A stretch of 64,000 bases of DNA from Nymphaea colorata (GCF_008831285.2 NC_045147.1:8834334-8898333), one strand, 5' to 3'. Shown: positions 34,440-47,800, counted from the first letter of the stretch. Numbers and translations: made by a program. Notes: generated from the letters alone by a model not told the origin.

Positions 34440-35519
34440 ACCACCATAACGTCCCAATGCAAGGGCAAATTGGAAAATGATCTCCACTGCATCAGGCATC
34501 TCCGCGCCCCCTGCATTAAAATTTTATTGGTCAGGAATAATTTCGCAACGAAGAACACATTTCAACACTACACACTCTTCAATAAGCTGGAGCCACAAAT
34601 ATTGACCAATGTACCATCAACTGGCCCAAGCTCACGAGCTAGTTCTTCTGCTCGCCCAACTTCAAGAAGAAAATCTTTTTCAATCGTGGAGCAAGCAACT
34701 TGACCTTCTAGCGCAGTGGTACCGGGGGCATCAAGGATGTCAATGTAATGTGATGTTATGTGGCCTCTTCTTCCTACAGTTTCTTGCGATAGATTAGGTT
34801 CACTTGCTGAAGCAGCTTGTGCATGGCAGATGTTTACAGCTTGCCTCCAAATTGCAAGAATTACCAACTGAACAGAAAAAGCCTCCAAGCACTTGCCACA
34901 TTCTATCTGAGCACGAAATTCACAAAATTAGGTAAATACTAGCCGATCTAGTGCAATGAAGCAGAATTAATGTATTAGGGGTCCAAAAACACACACAAGA
35001 AATGAAAAAAGAAACAAAGTTCAACTGATTCTTGCATCTGTCCCAATCATCTTGGAACCTATTGATGTATCCCTCTCAATAATCATGTTCAACTTGTACA
35101 GAAATGCCAAAAGGATATAAATATGATTCACTTATGAAGGAAATTTTCTAAACAAAATATCCTGCCTTCTCAGTCACTCTCTCACTGATAGCAGATGCAC
35201 ATTGCTGCAGTGATCTAATCCATGTTACACAATCAGTAGATGGCTGCTCCAAAACATCTCCAATATCTACTGACCCTAGTGAGGTCCCAGATGGTGCAGA
35301 ACTGTTACTTCCAAGACTTCCACATATGTTCCCCATCATCACGCCAGCTATTGGCATTGGTGAACTTAATGTGGCATCCTTCATAGACTTTCCTTGTGAA
35401 CCACCAGATCTGCTGGGCAAGTTAGCTGCCTGGCATACACTCCCTGCTGAAGAAGAAACTTCAACAGGTGGACCAGGTACAATCACATAGTCCTCAACAA
35501 TTTCCTGTGAATCCATTAC
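34440..35519 (-). pseudogene. ATG1-type autophagy kinase, C-terminal exons (captured fragment)
   Basis: Three minus-strand exons match the C-terminal, kinase-free half of plant ATG1 (ULK-type) kinases. 35519-35166 reads SQEIVEDYVIVPGPPVEVSS to VTEK. 34906-34615 reads IECGKCLEAFSVQLVILAIW, CHAQAASA and KDFLLEVGRAEELAREL. 34510-34440 reads GGAEMPDAVEIIFQFALALG then RYGGV. ATG1 phosphorylates autophagy machinery, and this region corresponds to the MIT-like C-terminus that binds ATG13. Acceptors at 35520, 34907 and 34511 and donors after 34615 and 34440 are canonical; the donor after 35166 is GC. No kinase domain is present and the segment is embedded between two halves of a gypsy body. Presumably non-functional. 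Confidence 0.75.
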
Positions 35520-35744
35520 TGCAAAATAGCAGAAGATGGGTTTGAATAAAAAAAAAGACAGAATATGGGTTCAAGAGAGTAGAAAATTAAACTATTATGA
35601 AACTCATTATGGAGTGTCTCAAGAGTAATAAGTTTATCTAGACATTTGAGGTGAATCAAGCGTTTAATACTATCAAAGATAAAATGCCATAAGCCCCAAT
35701 TTTGGCACTTTTTGATTTTTTCCAAGTCTTTGAAGTTGAGTGTG
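35520..35744 (-). other. Intron remnant of the ATG1 fragment up to the gypsy junction
   Basis: A T-rich tract and cag acceptor on the minus strand precede the first ATG1 exon. The junction with gypsy copy C is around 35740 (before CTCAAATGTATGCATAGG). Confidence 0.5.
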
Positions 35745-37311
35745 TTGTCTCAAATGTATGCATAGGGGGTAGTTTTGTGCCGAAACCACCGGCCTATTAC
35801 TTTCTTTAGTGGTAAAGCCATCGACAACTAAGTGCAGTTACCTACTTATGACCTTGAGTTTTATGTTGTTGCCCAAACTCTTCAATATTAGAAATATTAT
35901 CTGTTTATAAAAGTTTGTTCTTTATATTGATCATGAGACATTACGAGTTTTAAATGGTCAAAAAAAGGTTGGTGCCCATCATGCCAAATAGATTGCCTTT
36001 TTGTAAGAATTCTATTTTTTGATTTAGTAGTAGGAAGGAGCTTTAAACAAGGTAGCTGATGTACTTAGTCACAAGGCTTATGTTCTTAGTGCCATATCCA
36101 CCAGGTTGTGGGATTTGAAGTTTGCAAAGATTTGTACTCTATGAACTTAGTTTTCAAAAACTTTTGAGAATATTGTTTTTCTAAACCATGCAGAGTGATT
36201 TTCAAATTTTCATTCATGATGGTTATTTCTTTTGTAGAAATAGGTTGTGTATTCATAATGCTTTCCTTTAGCTCTTTTTTATACTTGAGTTACATTCCAA
36301 TGGTTTATTTGGACATGATAAAAAGTGTGCATTAATGTCTGAACGATATTTATGATCGAAAATGTATCGTGATGTATCTTTTTTTGTCAAGAGTTATTGT
36401 GTGTGTCAGACTTCTAAGAGGTAAAAATAGAATGTTGGACTGTATATTCACTTGCTGCCCCCGATCACCCATGAGAGCATGTGCCTATAGATTTCATGAT
36501 AAGCTTACCCAGTAATATTATGGGGTTTGATTCCATCCTTGTAGTGTCAATCGTTTTTCCAAATGGCACTTTTCATCTCCTGCAAATGTACAACTGATGT
36601 TTCACTCATTCCATAGTCTTTTCCGATCTATCATTTCAAATAGGGATACACGTGTCTTAGAACATTTTTGTCGATCTTTGTGGGCTTTATTGAAATCAAA
36701 GTTGCAGTTAAGCACCTACCATCCCCAGACAGATGGGTAAACCAAGGTGGCTAATCACAGTTTGGGGAATCGTTTGCATTGCCTTATCAGAAATCATGTC
36801 AAGACGTGCGATGTTATGTTGCCATAGGCTGAGTTTGCCTATAATAATTCTATTAATAGGACAAGTAATATAACTCCTTTTCAAATTGTCTATGGTAGGA
36901 CTCTTGTGCATGTTGTTGATCTTGCTCTTACCCCTAAGATTAGTTAGCCACCAGTTGCCGTCAGCTCTATTGTTGAATATATGTAGGAAATTCATGCTCA
37001 AAGTGAAACAAACCTTAGAGGAAAGCTACAATGTTTACTTGACTCGTCGATACCAATCACGTTGTCTTCTGAGTTTTGATGTTGGCGATTTCCTCATGGT
37101 TTATTTACGCCTCAAACGTTTTCCTATTGGAACATACCATAAGTTGAGTATCCACAGAACATTTAAAGTCCTCCAAAAGTTTGATGACAATGCATATTAA
37201 ATTGAATCGCCAAGTGATTGGAACATATCGCTCATCTTTAATGCTTTTGATTTGTTAGTGTATCATGAGAGCTCAAATTCATCGAAGCTAAATTCTTTCC
37301 AGCTAGGGTAG
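35745..37311 (+). pseudogene. Old gypsy body, copy C (RNase H, integrase, C-terminal tail)
   Basis: Homologous to 24665-25963 in copy A, then continues past it: KVKQTLEESYNVYLTRRYQS, VGDFLMVYLRLKRFPIGTYH and LQKFDDNAY followed by a stop and SPSDWNISLIFNAFDL, the usual post-integrase tail of gypsy Pol. The integrase core is full of stops. It probably completes copy B, from which it is separated by the ATG1/copia insert. Confidence 0.7.
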
Positions 37312-37784
37312 AACCAAAGGGACCCAGTAGATATGGACTCACTTGATGCATCTAGGGATCTATCTCCAACGAGTGTGTCGGTGGAGAGCTTCAACGAACA
37401 TCCACGCACAGGTCGAAGCTCCAAACTAGAGGAAGTGCATGTGATGAGGTTCGTGAATACAATGAAGAGACAAAGGCGGTGTAGGTTCAACCCTTCTCAG
37501 GCTTACTTTGGATGTTTCTAGAGCATTTGGATCCTTTATTTTTTTATTTTGATTCACTTCCCATTCTCTAGTTAATTTGAGCTATAATTACCTGTGCGAT
37601 GTTAGATTTCTTTTTTTTAGTTCTTTTAGGGAGAGAAAACTTCCAATGGATGGGAGATTAGGGCTATTTCCTTTGTCTTGATTATACTTTGTCCTTTTTT
37701 TATTACAAACTGATTTTTGAATTTTTGATTGAATGATTGTTGGGTCAACATTTGAAAGAGAAGATCCTCCCTATTGCTGCATCA
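37312..37784 (+). repeat. 3' LTR of the old gypsy element (approximate start)
   Basis: Homologous to 5660-6147, including the TATA region (GAGCTATAATTACC), GGGAGATTAGGGCTATT and the end CTGCATCA. The start is not fixed: no clear TG boundary was seen. Confidence 0.6.
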
Positions 37785-37814
37785 AAATCTCACTGGATAG
37801 AACTTAATTTCACT

Positions 37815-39590
37815 CAATGCCATAGTTCGTCCTAAGCCTAAGCTCCGGGCCAGGCCAGGCCGCCGTCGGGTACCCAATATGGCTTGACTCGGGCCCAAGC
37901 CTAGGTACAAAAAATTGGTTAACGGGCTCGTTTTATTGGGCCCAGCCCGGCCCGATAACCGTCGAGGGCCCGAGAAGCCCGGCGTTAAAAAGAATAATTT
38001 TTTTTTCAAAAAAAGTAATTTAGGTCAGGGTTTCATTGTCATTGTTTCAACTTTCAGCATCAGTATTTCCTTCTCCCCGTCGACCGTCGTTCTCCTCTGC
38101 GGCTTTGCGAGACTGCGAGTGTGTGACTGCCTCCTTTGGTCCTCCCCATCGCCCATCGGCTTTGTGACTGCCAACCGCCGCCTTGCCATCACCACCGCAC
38201 CATCACCGCCGCTGCTGTCAAGCGGATCAATTTGCCCCATCCAAGGTTGGGTTGGGTTTTCAACCGCAAGTTCCTTGTTCTATCTCTCTCTCTTTCTCTC
38301 TCTCACAAAGTGCATATTAGTTGCAGGTATCTCTCTCTGGATTGAGGACCGCCGGCCCCTCTCTCTACATCTCTGATCTCTCTCTGTCTAGCAGCGGTCA
38401 AAAGAAAAGAGAGAAGAAGACCGCCCATTTGCTCAACTGGGAGAAAGAGAGATGAAGACCGCCCATTTGCTCAACTGGGAGAAAGAGAGATGAAGACCAC
38501 CCATTTGGTTCATAGAGCCATGGCAGGGGGCATTGGCTGAAGAAGACTGCCCCTTCTACTAAAACAAAGGTTTTCCTAGACTTTGTCATCGATATCTTAC
38601 AAGAGGTGATGGCAAGAGAAAAATCTGACTATGGCTTGAGATTTCAAACTAATCAGTTGTTACCGACTAGGAGAAACAGATGGGCACCTGAATGAAAGAC
38701 CATTGATCGAAACAAAGTGCTCTGTTTCTGCACACAGAATTCCTATCCATAGTTGAAGCTGGAAGTGGAGGACCAAGTTCAATCGTCTGCTGTAAATTTT
38801 ATGTGTAATGCTATAATTTGGTGTGCTTTGTTTTTTCTTTTAGATGTTTTCAAGATGTGTTACTTTAGTTGGTTAACCATGACCTAATAATCAATTAGAC
38901 CACAATGTTTTCTTCTGCTAATTCTGTTCCTCTTACATTCTTCATTTTTTTTTTTGGTTCATTTATTAATTGGTTCATTGATCGTCTCAGCTATCTATTC
39001 ATACTAACACAATGTCATTGCAACTTTCATTTTTTTCATACTAACATCTAAGTACACAAAGTAGATGCAAAAAGCTGGTATTTACTAAAAAAATTTCTCA
39101 TGGAGTATGCATTCTCTTGTGCAGAAAGAAAAAATTCTAACATTGAAAATTATAAGCAAAAGTATTTTATCAATTCATGTATATTGGAGATTAAAACTGC
39201 AGTTTAAGGCTCTTGATTTGAACACATATAGTAAGATCAGCACAAGTTTGGCTCATTATATATTAGATGACTTATCTGTCTGTTTAAACTTTTCCACTTG
39301 CACAATAAAGAAACTGACATTTTCAGATGCAGACAATTCTTGTTGAACCTCCCTCTGGCCCAGCCCTAGCCCTAAAAAGCAGGCCCGGCCCAGAAAACCG
39401 GACCGGCCTGATTATTGGCCTGTCAATAATCAGGCCGGGCCCGGCCTCGGGCATAAACTAAAGCCAGAGGCCTGATATTTCAAAGGTTCAGCCCGACCCG
39501 TTAGGAATGGGCTGGGCCTTGAGTTGGCCCGATGGCGTTAACGAGCTTACATTTGGCTATTTTTTTTGGGCTGTGCCCGATGTCCCATCC
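37815..39590. mobile_element. hAT-like non-autonomous element with GGCCCGGCC-rich ends
   Basis: Both ends (37815-37985 and 39345-39590) are dense in GGCCCGG/CCGGGCC motifs, as in a common class of plant hAT-related non-autonomous elements. The right end reads, as reverse complement, CTAGGATGGGACATCGGGCA. The left terminus was not matched to it, so boundaries and target duplication are unproven. The interior has a CT-rich exon-like region (38040-38390) and a tandem repeat at 38416-38505. No transposase ORF was recognised. Confidence 0.45.
38416..38505. repeat. 38-bp tandem repeat, about 2.4 copies
   Basis: The unit starts GAAGACCGCCCATTTGCTCA at 38416, 38454 and 38492. The third copy is partial and diverged. 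Confidence 0.8.
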
Positions 39591-41425
39591 TAGTTTGTCA
39601 TATCCTCTGAATGACTACAACAACAGCGAACCAAGCACTAGAACAGTCATCGATCACATGGGTATGGAGAAGCGACCGATCGATCCTCCTCCAAATAAGC
39701 CCAACGAAAGCTAACGATGCCTCTCCATGATCACCAAGGGATGTGAGTGCAAGAGTAGTTACTGATCGTGCCTCTCCATGACCATTAGGGGGACGTTGAG
39801 TGTCCATGATCTCTGAGAGATTTTGGGCGCAGGGGAGCCGCCGGTCATTAGAGCGGAGGAGGAGGGACTAGTCAAAGGGCCGAGGGGGGCCCACAAGGGC
39901 GGGGCCTCTCTCCCTCAATTTTTTTTTTAAATGTACATGTAAAATTTAGAATTATTTTTCTTGTTCTATATAAAAAAATTTTTAAAAAAGATATTTCAGC
40001 CCTTATCAAAATTTGAAAACTTTAATTTGATCCCTCTCATGAAAAATTTGTAAAAAGGACTTGTGATGTTTACCCGGATCAGGGAGGAAGGAACGGTGAG
40101 AGAGTCATGATGTGAGCAAGGGAGAAGGAAGTTTGCCAAGAGGGGGCGAAGTGGCCATCCCACATCTCACTGCCTCTATTGCTAGATGATCGAGAGAGAC
40201 CACAGGCACAGACAACTTTCAAGGCGCTTGGCGCTTGTGTGGGAAGGGAGCAATTCATCTCTTTATAGTCGCTTCAATTGTAAAAGAGAAGCATATTTGG
40301 ACACATTGAGAGAGGTAAATTTGCAATAGCAGAAGCCCGAACTCCTCCTCCTCGTAAATCTCTCTCTCCCACAAATTGTAAGATAATTAGGAGTGGCGCC
40401 ATACCCATATCTCTCATCTTGAAAATCTCCAACCCCCTCCATGAATGTCCAAGCTCAATGAAAAAAGATTAACGGTTATTAAGTGTGGATGGCAGGCCCC
40501 GACACGTGGTGTTCCAAGTGCTGGTAGCAAAGTGCCATCCAAACCCACCTTTCGCGTAGTGATAGTTGCAAATAGTCAACTAAAACTAAATATGATGTTC
40601 TTGATGCAGCCCCTTCTAGTACTTGGATTGATATTTTATACTACTTAACTACTTTTTCCTCATTGAAATGTTATAACATTACAGATAATGGGATTATGGA
40701 GTAAAAATTTGTATGCTGCTTATAGTTGTAAAAAAAAAAAAAAAAAAAAAAAAAACTGAAGCTGAACATATTCTTGATCCAGTCCCATCCAGTCCTTCGA
40801 TTGGTATTGCAGGTTACTAGGGTAAGTTTTTCGCTGCTGATTCTCGTTGCAACGCAGGGTTTGTCCTTTTGATTGTTATGTACAACATGAAAAGGTTCAG
40901 GATATTAAAATTGCCATGCAATTTGCATCAAGAAATTCAAAACTATGTCCCAATCAAAGAAAAAAGATCAAACCGTGTTCTCCAGAATTTCAATCTAGAG
41001 AAATTTAAAAATAAAAAACTTCTGAATTTACAATTAATCAAGGCCCAAGGGGAAGGAAAATTTTTTAATCAATATATGTCACAGTGAACCGAGGGAGGCC
41101 ATCTTAGGGAACAAGTTAAAACTTTGGACTTAACCAGAATATGATATTAAATTTAATGAAAAAGGTAAAAAGTTTGGACTTAAACCAGATACTAACATTA
41201 CATATAACGAGTGGAAAACACAAGTTTAACAGAAAACTAAGGGTGAGATTAGGGGCCCATATCTGATGGGTAATTGGGTGCCCAACTCATGATGAGTTTA
41301 TTTGACTTTCAGGCTGACTCGATAAAAGAAACTCGTATGGTGGAACTAGCCCAAGTCGGGTATTGGGAGATCGACTTGACCCAATATATACGTTTAAACT
41401 CCATCTGTTTGCATTTTTCGTTCTT

Positions 41426-41427
<2 letters not shown>
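39591..41427. other. Unassigned intergenic sequence
   Basis: It contains a poly(A) run at about 40732-40754 and a G-rich patch at about 39840-39910. No gene, LTR or TIR was supported. Short open frames here look like chance. Confidence 0.4.

Positions 41428-41510
<83 letters not shown>
41428..41510. repeat. Compound (CT)n(TA)n microsatellite in the RING-CH gene promoter region
   Basis: About 18 CT units run directly into about 23 TA units, roughly 350 bp upstream of the start codon. Confidence 0.9.
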
Positions 41511-41512
<2 letters not shown>

Positions 41513-41858
41513 CTCACCATGACACTCACAACCGATTCCCTTGACATATTGCTGAATCCTTTTTTTAAAAGCTCTTAATGCATCATTGAGAGTTTTCGAG
41601 ATATTAAAAAAATATTAGGAATTTAAAATGAAGTTGAACAAATTAGATCCTCTATAAGTTGACTACTATTGGGCTCAGCTCCAACTGGCTTGGACTACCC
41701 CGTAACATTTTTGGGTCGGCTTTTATCGACCCTCGAACCGGCCCGATGCCCAGCGAGCGGAATAAGAAAATTCTCAAGGGTCGGGCAGGCGCGCGATTTC
41801 TGAAATGTCCGACGGTAGCGGTTGTTCTGTAGTGCGGGAGGGGCATTAAGGGGAAGCA

Positions 41859-44800
41859 ATGGCTGACGATCTTCCAAGCTCCGCTCCTCTGATCGTGCCT
41901 CCGGGCACCGCCTCGTCTTCCGGCCCCGTGATGGACCGAGACACTATCGATCTTGAAGCTGGGCCTGGGGAACAGATCCAATGCAGAATATGCCTCGAAA
42001 CTGACGGTAAGGTTCAACACAAACCCTGAATTACCCCTTCTTCGTGAAATCATCTAGTTGATTTCGCCGCCTTTTTCCAAATTTTTCCGTCTTCGCCACA
42101 AATTGGAATCTTGAATTGGTTGAAATGTGTGGACTGGAGATATCTGCATGGTAAAGTATTTTGCCGATCTTTCTTGGCAGTTTATTGGTCTGTTGACTAT
42201 TCATCTGGTTTCTGCTATTTATTGTTCGAATTCACCTTTTAATCGTGGGATGGTTTTGATAAGCTGTCACGATTTCTTCAGTTCATGGGACTTGCAGTAC
42301 ATGGTTGGAGAAGATGCTTCCTCATTGGCCCTCCAAGATTTGTCTCTTGATTAATAGTAGTTGTTGTCTCCTTGCTTGGAAATTCGCTTTGTTGTTGCCA
42401 AGCTCGCTGTTTCCATCTAGAATTTCTCTTATTCCGAATTATAAATGACAACATTCTAGGATTCTGTTTAACTATATAAAGTAGATGCGTACGAAGATCT
42501 TATATGATTGCGCAAAGAAGATTCTTGCAGTTTGTTCTGTAATCTGTCCTATTCTCACGAACCTTAAAAGCAAAACCTAGATTGCATGTACTTTGCTTTA
42601 TAAAGGATCAGGTATCAATCTCGAACTGAGACTGCTTAAAGCCAAAGGAGTACCAGTAATTCTAATATATTTTGCTAAACTATACTAATCTTTTTCTTGA
42701 TAATTGTCTATCCAATATCTGCTAAAGCTATGGGAGTCTTAACAGCGTGAAGCCATGTAGTTCTCTCCTCAAACAGTTAAAAATTCCTAAAAATAGTTCA
42801 TTAGGACTTATCTTGACAACCTCAAGACATTTATCTCTTGTTATAAATTACTGGTTTGCAGAAAATTTGTTTATATTTTATTTGGTATTATAAGTTATTC
42901 AAATTTTTGATGTTTATCTTCTATTTTTAAATCCATTTATTTGCGTAAGATTTTATGTTTGGACGGACTTTATATATTTTTAAATCCTTCATGATCTTAT
43001 CATGATATCCCCCCTTTGTCTCAGGTTTCCAACAGAAAATATTACTAGTCGGCATAAGAAAAAGTATTGGCGATTTGTTTTAGTTCTTTTTATGCTAGTT
43101 TTTCTATGATCAATGCCAGATCCAAGAATTTACTTTGAGATACATGTAAAATTAACTCATACATACTATAGGGCTCTTCTTTTTGCTTATAATACGTGTA
43201 TTTGTATTAACTGAACTTTACTTTCAATGCATGGTATTATGGAACTAGTTGTAATTATGCTTAACCAGTCTTCTTGTTTCAGGTCGTGATTTTATTGCTC
43301 CTTGTAAATGCAAAGGTACTTCAAAATATGTTCATCGTGAATGCCTGGATCATTGGCGAGCTATAAGGGTATCTGTAGACCTCTGCACCTTTAGCTTGTG
43401 CCTCCATTAGTTTTTTCTGCTAAATGAACTAAACTAGAATGTAGTGTTGAATTTTCCTTCTAAGCTTTGCCACTTGGACATGAATTCAAAGCTTTTGGTG
43501 TTCTTCATGGGTATAAATTGTTGCTGCAAACTATAGTTAGAAAACCAAGAAACATTAACAATGCCTCAAACTAGTAATCATTTCATAACGTCAAAGTAAC
43601 ATTTTCAAGTCATACGTGTGTTTTTTAGTATCTAAATGATACTCCTAGGGCTCATACTTGCTGATAACAAGCATTAGATTTCTTAATGTCGAGTGGTTGT
43701 TATAACTATAAGAGTTAAAAATTTAATATACATGCAGCTTTTTCATTGATAAAAAAGTATAAAACAAAAAGGCGGTCTCCAAAGTTAAAATTTCATGTGT
43801 TATGACTTTTAAGGTCACTGGCTCTTCCATGTATGTGTGCATTGCACAGCCATATATGCTTATGGTCCAAGTAATGTCATCACTCTTGTCATAAGCATCT
43901 GTTTTCCTCTTATGGTTGCCTTTCTCTTTCTTCATTGCTGAGGTGGCTCTCTTCTATTTCTTCTACTGCAGGAAGGATTTGCCTTTGCTCATTGTACAAC
44001 GTGCAAGGCTCCTTATCACTTGAGAGTGCATGTTCCTGCAGATAGGAAATGGCGAACCTTGAAGTTTCGTTTCTTTGTTACCAGAGATATATTATTTATC
44101 TTTGTTGCTGTTCAAATTGTGAGTTTTCATTGATTCAACTACTTAGTGTTTGTTCCATTATATTTCAGCTTAAAATTAATAAAAAAATGCCTCCATTTAG
44201 GTGATCCCTCTCATTTCATTTATTTTGACAAACACCATCCATGTTGAACTCATGTTTAAATTTGATCAAATAAGACAACTTCAAGAATGAGATAATGGGG
44301 CTGCTTCTTTCTTTAATGATTCATTTATCCTAACCACGAGTATAGTCCCTCTTGCTTAGAACTGGAAGAAAATTGATTCCAAATTTAGGGGATGCCCAGG
44401 AAATTGTTTGAGATCATAAACAATATATGGAGAAGAAGAATGGGAGAAAAGGGTAGAGATCGAGTTGGACCATTTCTGTAACAGGGAAGTAGGATAAGAT
44501 GGTTTGTGGACCAATGTTGTAAAAAGCGTATCATAAGTCGTATCGGTCTGGCTTTAAGATACGCCGTATCGTAAAATATCGTAACGTATCGTAACCGTAT
44601 CGTTTTTTTTAATAAATCATAAAAAATAGGAAAAAAATTCGAAAAATTCATAAAAAATCAGTAAAAATCAAGAATAATATGTTCTTCATAAAAAACATGT
44701 TTTACAGAATGATAGACTTATTATTGCTATAAAGTTACGGTTCATCATTCGTAATCATCAAAATTCATAACAATATCAATCTAGAAAACACAACAAGTCA

Positions 44801-47800
44801 ACAATTATATAACGTATATCATAATTTCATAACCATAGATTCATAAGTCATAAGGTCCATAGGTCTATGAGATGCCACATCAAAAAACAAGTTTTAGATG
44901 TTATGTATTACATCACAAGATGTTAATGAAATTGTGAAAATGTTTAATGTCAATACATATAAATTGAAAGCACTTTCGACTTTCATTCATAATCTTCATG
45001 ATATTCATTCTCATCCTCATCTCCATCTTCTTCTTCATCTTCATCTTTACGATTTAAAAAAATCCCTTTTCTCCCAACGGGAATCAGCCACCCACGCTTG
45101 ATGGTTTCAATTTGAAAATCGATGATTTAACGATGGAAATCGATGATTTCCCTCTACGGTGGCACAATCTCTAGGTTAGAAATGAAGAAGGGGCGGGTTT
45201 TTATAAAGAAAACTTGAAAAGGGGGATTCGAGCCCCCCTGTTTTGAAATCAGTCTGTATCGCACCGTATTGTACGATACGGGGGCCTGTAATCGTACGTA
45301 TCGTACGATACAGGCACGATACATCCTTATTTACGATAAAGGGGGTGTATCATATCGTATTTTGAAAACGATACGATACGTATTATACGATATGGCCCTG
45401 TATCGTACGATACGTACAACACTGCTGTGGACACTTTTCCAAGTGATAATCTGATATTTCTGTGCCCATATTTGGAGGATTCTGTTAAATGCATGATCGG
45501 TGGGTACTTGTTTGATAAGGATGCAACTATTGCTCAAAAAACTAAAGAAGTTGAGAATCTGCTTGCTGTATTATTCTTCAAAAGTGTCAAATGGGTAAAC
45601 AGTTGATAGAGCCTAAGTACAATGGTTTAGCATCTTCTTTTTCCTGCTATTTTGAAGAAGTGCTTTTTTCTTTCGCTAAAGTTGTAGACAAAGCAGTTGA
45701 CACATTCTTGTCTTTATGTAGGTAATCGCTTCCTTATCATATTTTGTATATTTTGTTGATAGCCATGAGCATGAATGGCTGCGGTTGACCTGGCATTTTG
45801 ATAGCAGAATCAGCTTCTATTACATATGTGGTAATTCTCAAAAGTTTCTTGACAGAGACTATGTGATGTTATAGTTCACCAACAACAGAAAAAGAAGCCA
45901 GATGCATTATGTATCCTTTGAGAATATAATCTGGATAATATGGCAAATCTTGTTTTTAAGCGTTTTTGACATTTTTTTGTGTGTATCTTATGAATATTAT
46001 TTCAAATCTCCTTTCTCACCAGTTTCAGACTTACCATGGCAATCTTAGCAGCTAGTCAGCTACTTTATAAACAATAGCACGCATGGGGATAGGTCTGAAG
46101 TATTTGATTTGTGATAGTTCTCTATATTTTTTCTTGACTAATTTTAGATCTTCTGTGATTTTCAGGATGTTCTAGAAAATCTGAAAAGTGCTAGCATCGT
46201 TTCCTAACTTATTTTTTGTTTATTGTTATCTTGATTATTAGATGGACCTTATAATGTGTTCTTTCTAGTCTTCTGCTAGTTTTTTCTGACACATTGATCA
46301 TAACCCTGCTTGACAATTTATACAACATGAGAAAAACATAATTGTGGTTTGGAAATGGATAACATGTAGCTTATAATTCTACATAGTATTGCATGCATGA
46401 CTCTTCAAATGAAATGCCATAAAGAACATATCCTTCCTTGGATGACAGAACTCAAAGAGAATTATATGTCATAATGCATTACACTATCGCACATACATTA
46501 TAACACTGCATGCGCAACTCTGCAAATTAAACACAATATGAAATGTGTTTGTCCTTAAATGATAGAAATAAATTCTTTGTTTCAATCTAGTGTCCTAAGA
46601 AACATTGGGGACCCCTTTAGGGAGGAAGTCAACATCAGATACTGGAGCTACACTGGTGGGTGTTTCCCTCTCCTGTGTAAGTCTCCTTTATTGAAGGAAA
46701 GGAGGAGCCAACAATTTAGTGGCAACACAGGGCTTTTCATTCCCCTCCACTCATCAATATTGCTGTCTTTGTTCTAGTTGTTTCTCAGCACATAAGGGAC
46801 ATTAGCTGACTCCTCAGGTTATTTGAAGAATATCAACTGTTGACTTTAGTGTTGGAAGTAGGGCTGCGCTGGGTCACAGCTCGGTGCCTGATTCATAAAG
46901 GCCTGGTAGGCCCGATGCCCTTAAACACTGCTTGTACCCCAGCCCAATAAGATAAGAAAGCTGGGTCTGGCCCCGGTTATTCTTGGACTCATGAATCCAT
47001 GCCTGGCTCAACTGCCAGCCATTTGAAAAAAGAAAAAACTAGTTTATGTACATGAGAATATCATGAAAATGTTTGTATACATTAGAGCATTTAGCACACC
47101 ACTAATGGAGCACTATGACCTTTGGCCTGGATTCCTGTAGCTGGAGAAGGATGAATTTCCTTTTTTCCTCCCCATTCTAATTTCTAATTACTACTTAAAT
47201 GGTTCAGTAATAGCAACTGATGGTGTTTAACATTTTCTTTCTACAGATCATTTTTTCTGCAATTCATTTTTTGGTTTGTTGTTTTGATGCATTGTTCTTT
47301 CTATCCAAGTGTACTAGTTCAGTTATCTTGCACTTTGCATTTTCCCCTCCTGTATTTTTTCCTTTTTAATGCTTGTAAAGGTAGTCCATGTTCTAATTGG
47401 ATAAACTCTGGCTGTGAATGTACAATATACTGTCTGTTTCATGAATAGTTCCTGAATTGCACATGACGATGTGAAGTTTGTCTTACAAGCTGAATGCCTT
47501 TTTATGGATCAATGTTTGAATAGGTTTGTTTCAGCTTTTACATTAGATATTATTTGTAACCTGACATTAATTTATGTAGGTGCATTATTGTTTTTTGCAT
47601 TGTTGGGGTTGTCTGGCTGCTTCATAACTTGTTATGACCGACGTGTACGCAATGATCTTGCCCAACCATGTAGGGAATTGTGCCTCTGTTGCTGCCATCC
47701 TGGGTAATTGTCTTTCTCTGTTACAGTTTTGGTTGAGATATTGGTACTAAAATATTTGGCAAGTCTACTTGCAATCAGTTCTTGACCTGTGTGTGGATTT

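Noticed and set aside
19944-35519. Functional link between the DmX-like (V-ATPase assembly) and ATG1 (autophagy) fragments
   Set aside because: Both touch endomembrane biology, but they sit in unrelated insertions and are broken; co-location is most simply coincidence.
37312-37521. Separate host gene in the 62-codon frame near 37333
   Set aside because: It is the decayed pol tail and LTR start of the old gypsy, with a homologous counterpart at 5.66 kb.
41274-41578. Open frames across the (CT)n(TA)n microsatellite
   Set aside because: Repeat-encoded Ser-Leu and Tyr-Ile runs are artefacts of the microsatellite.
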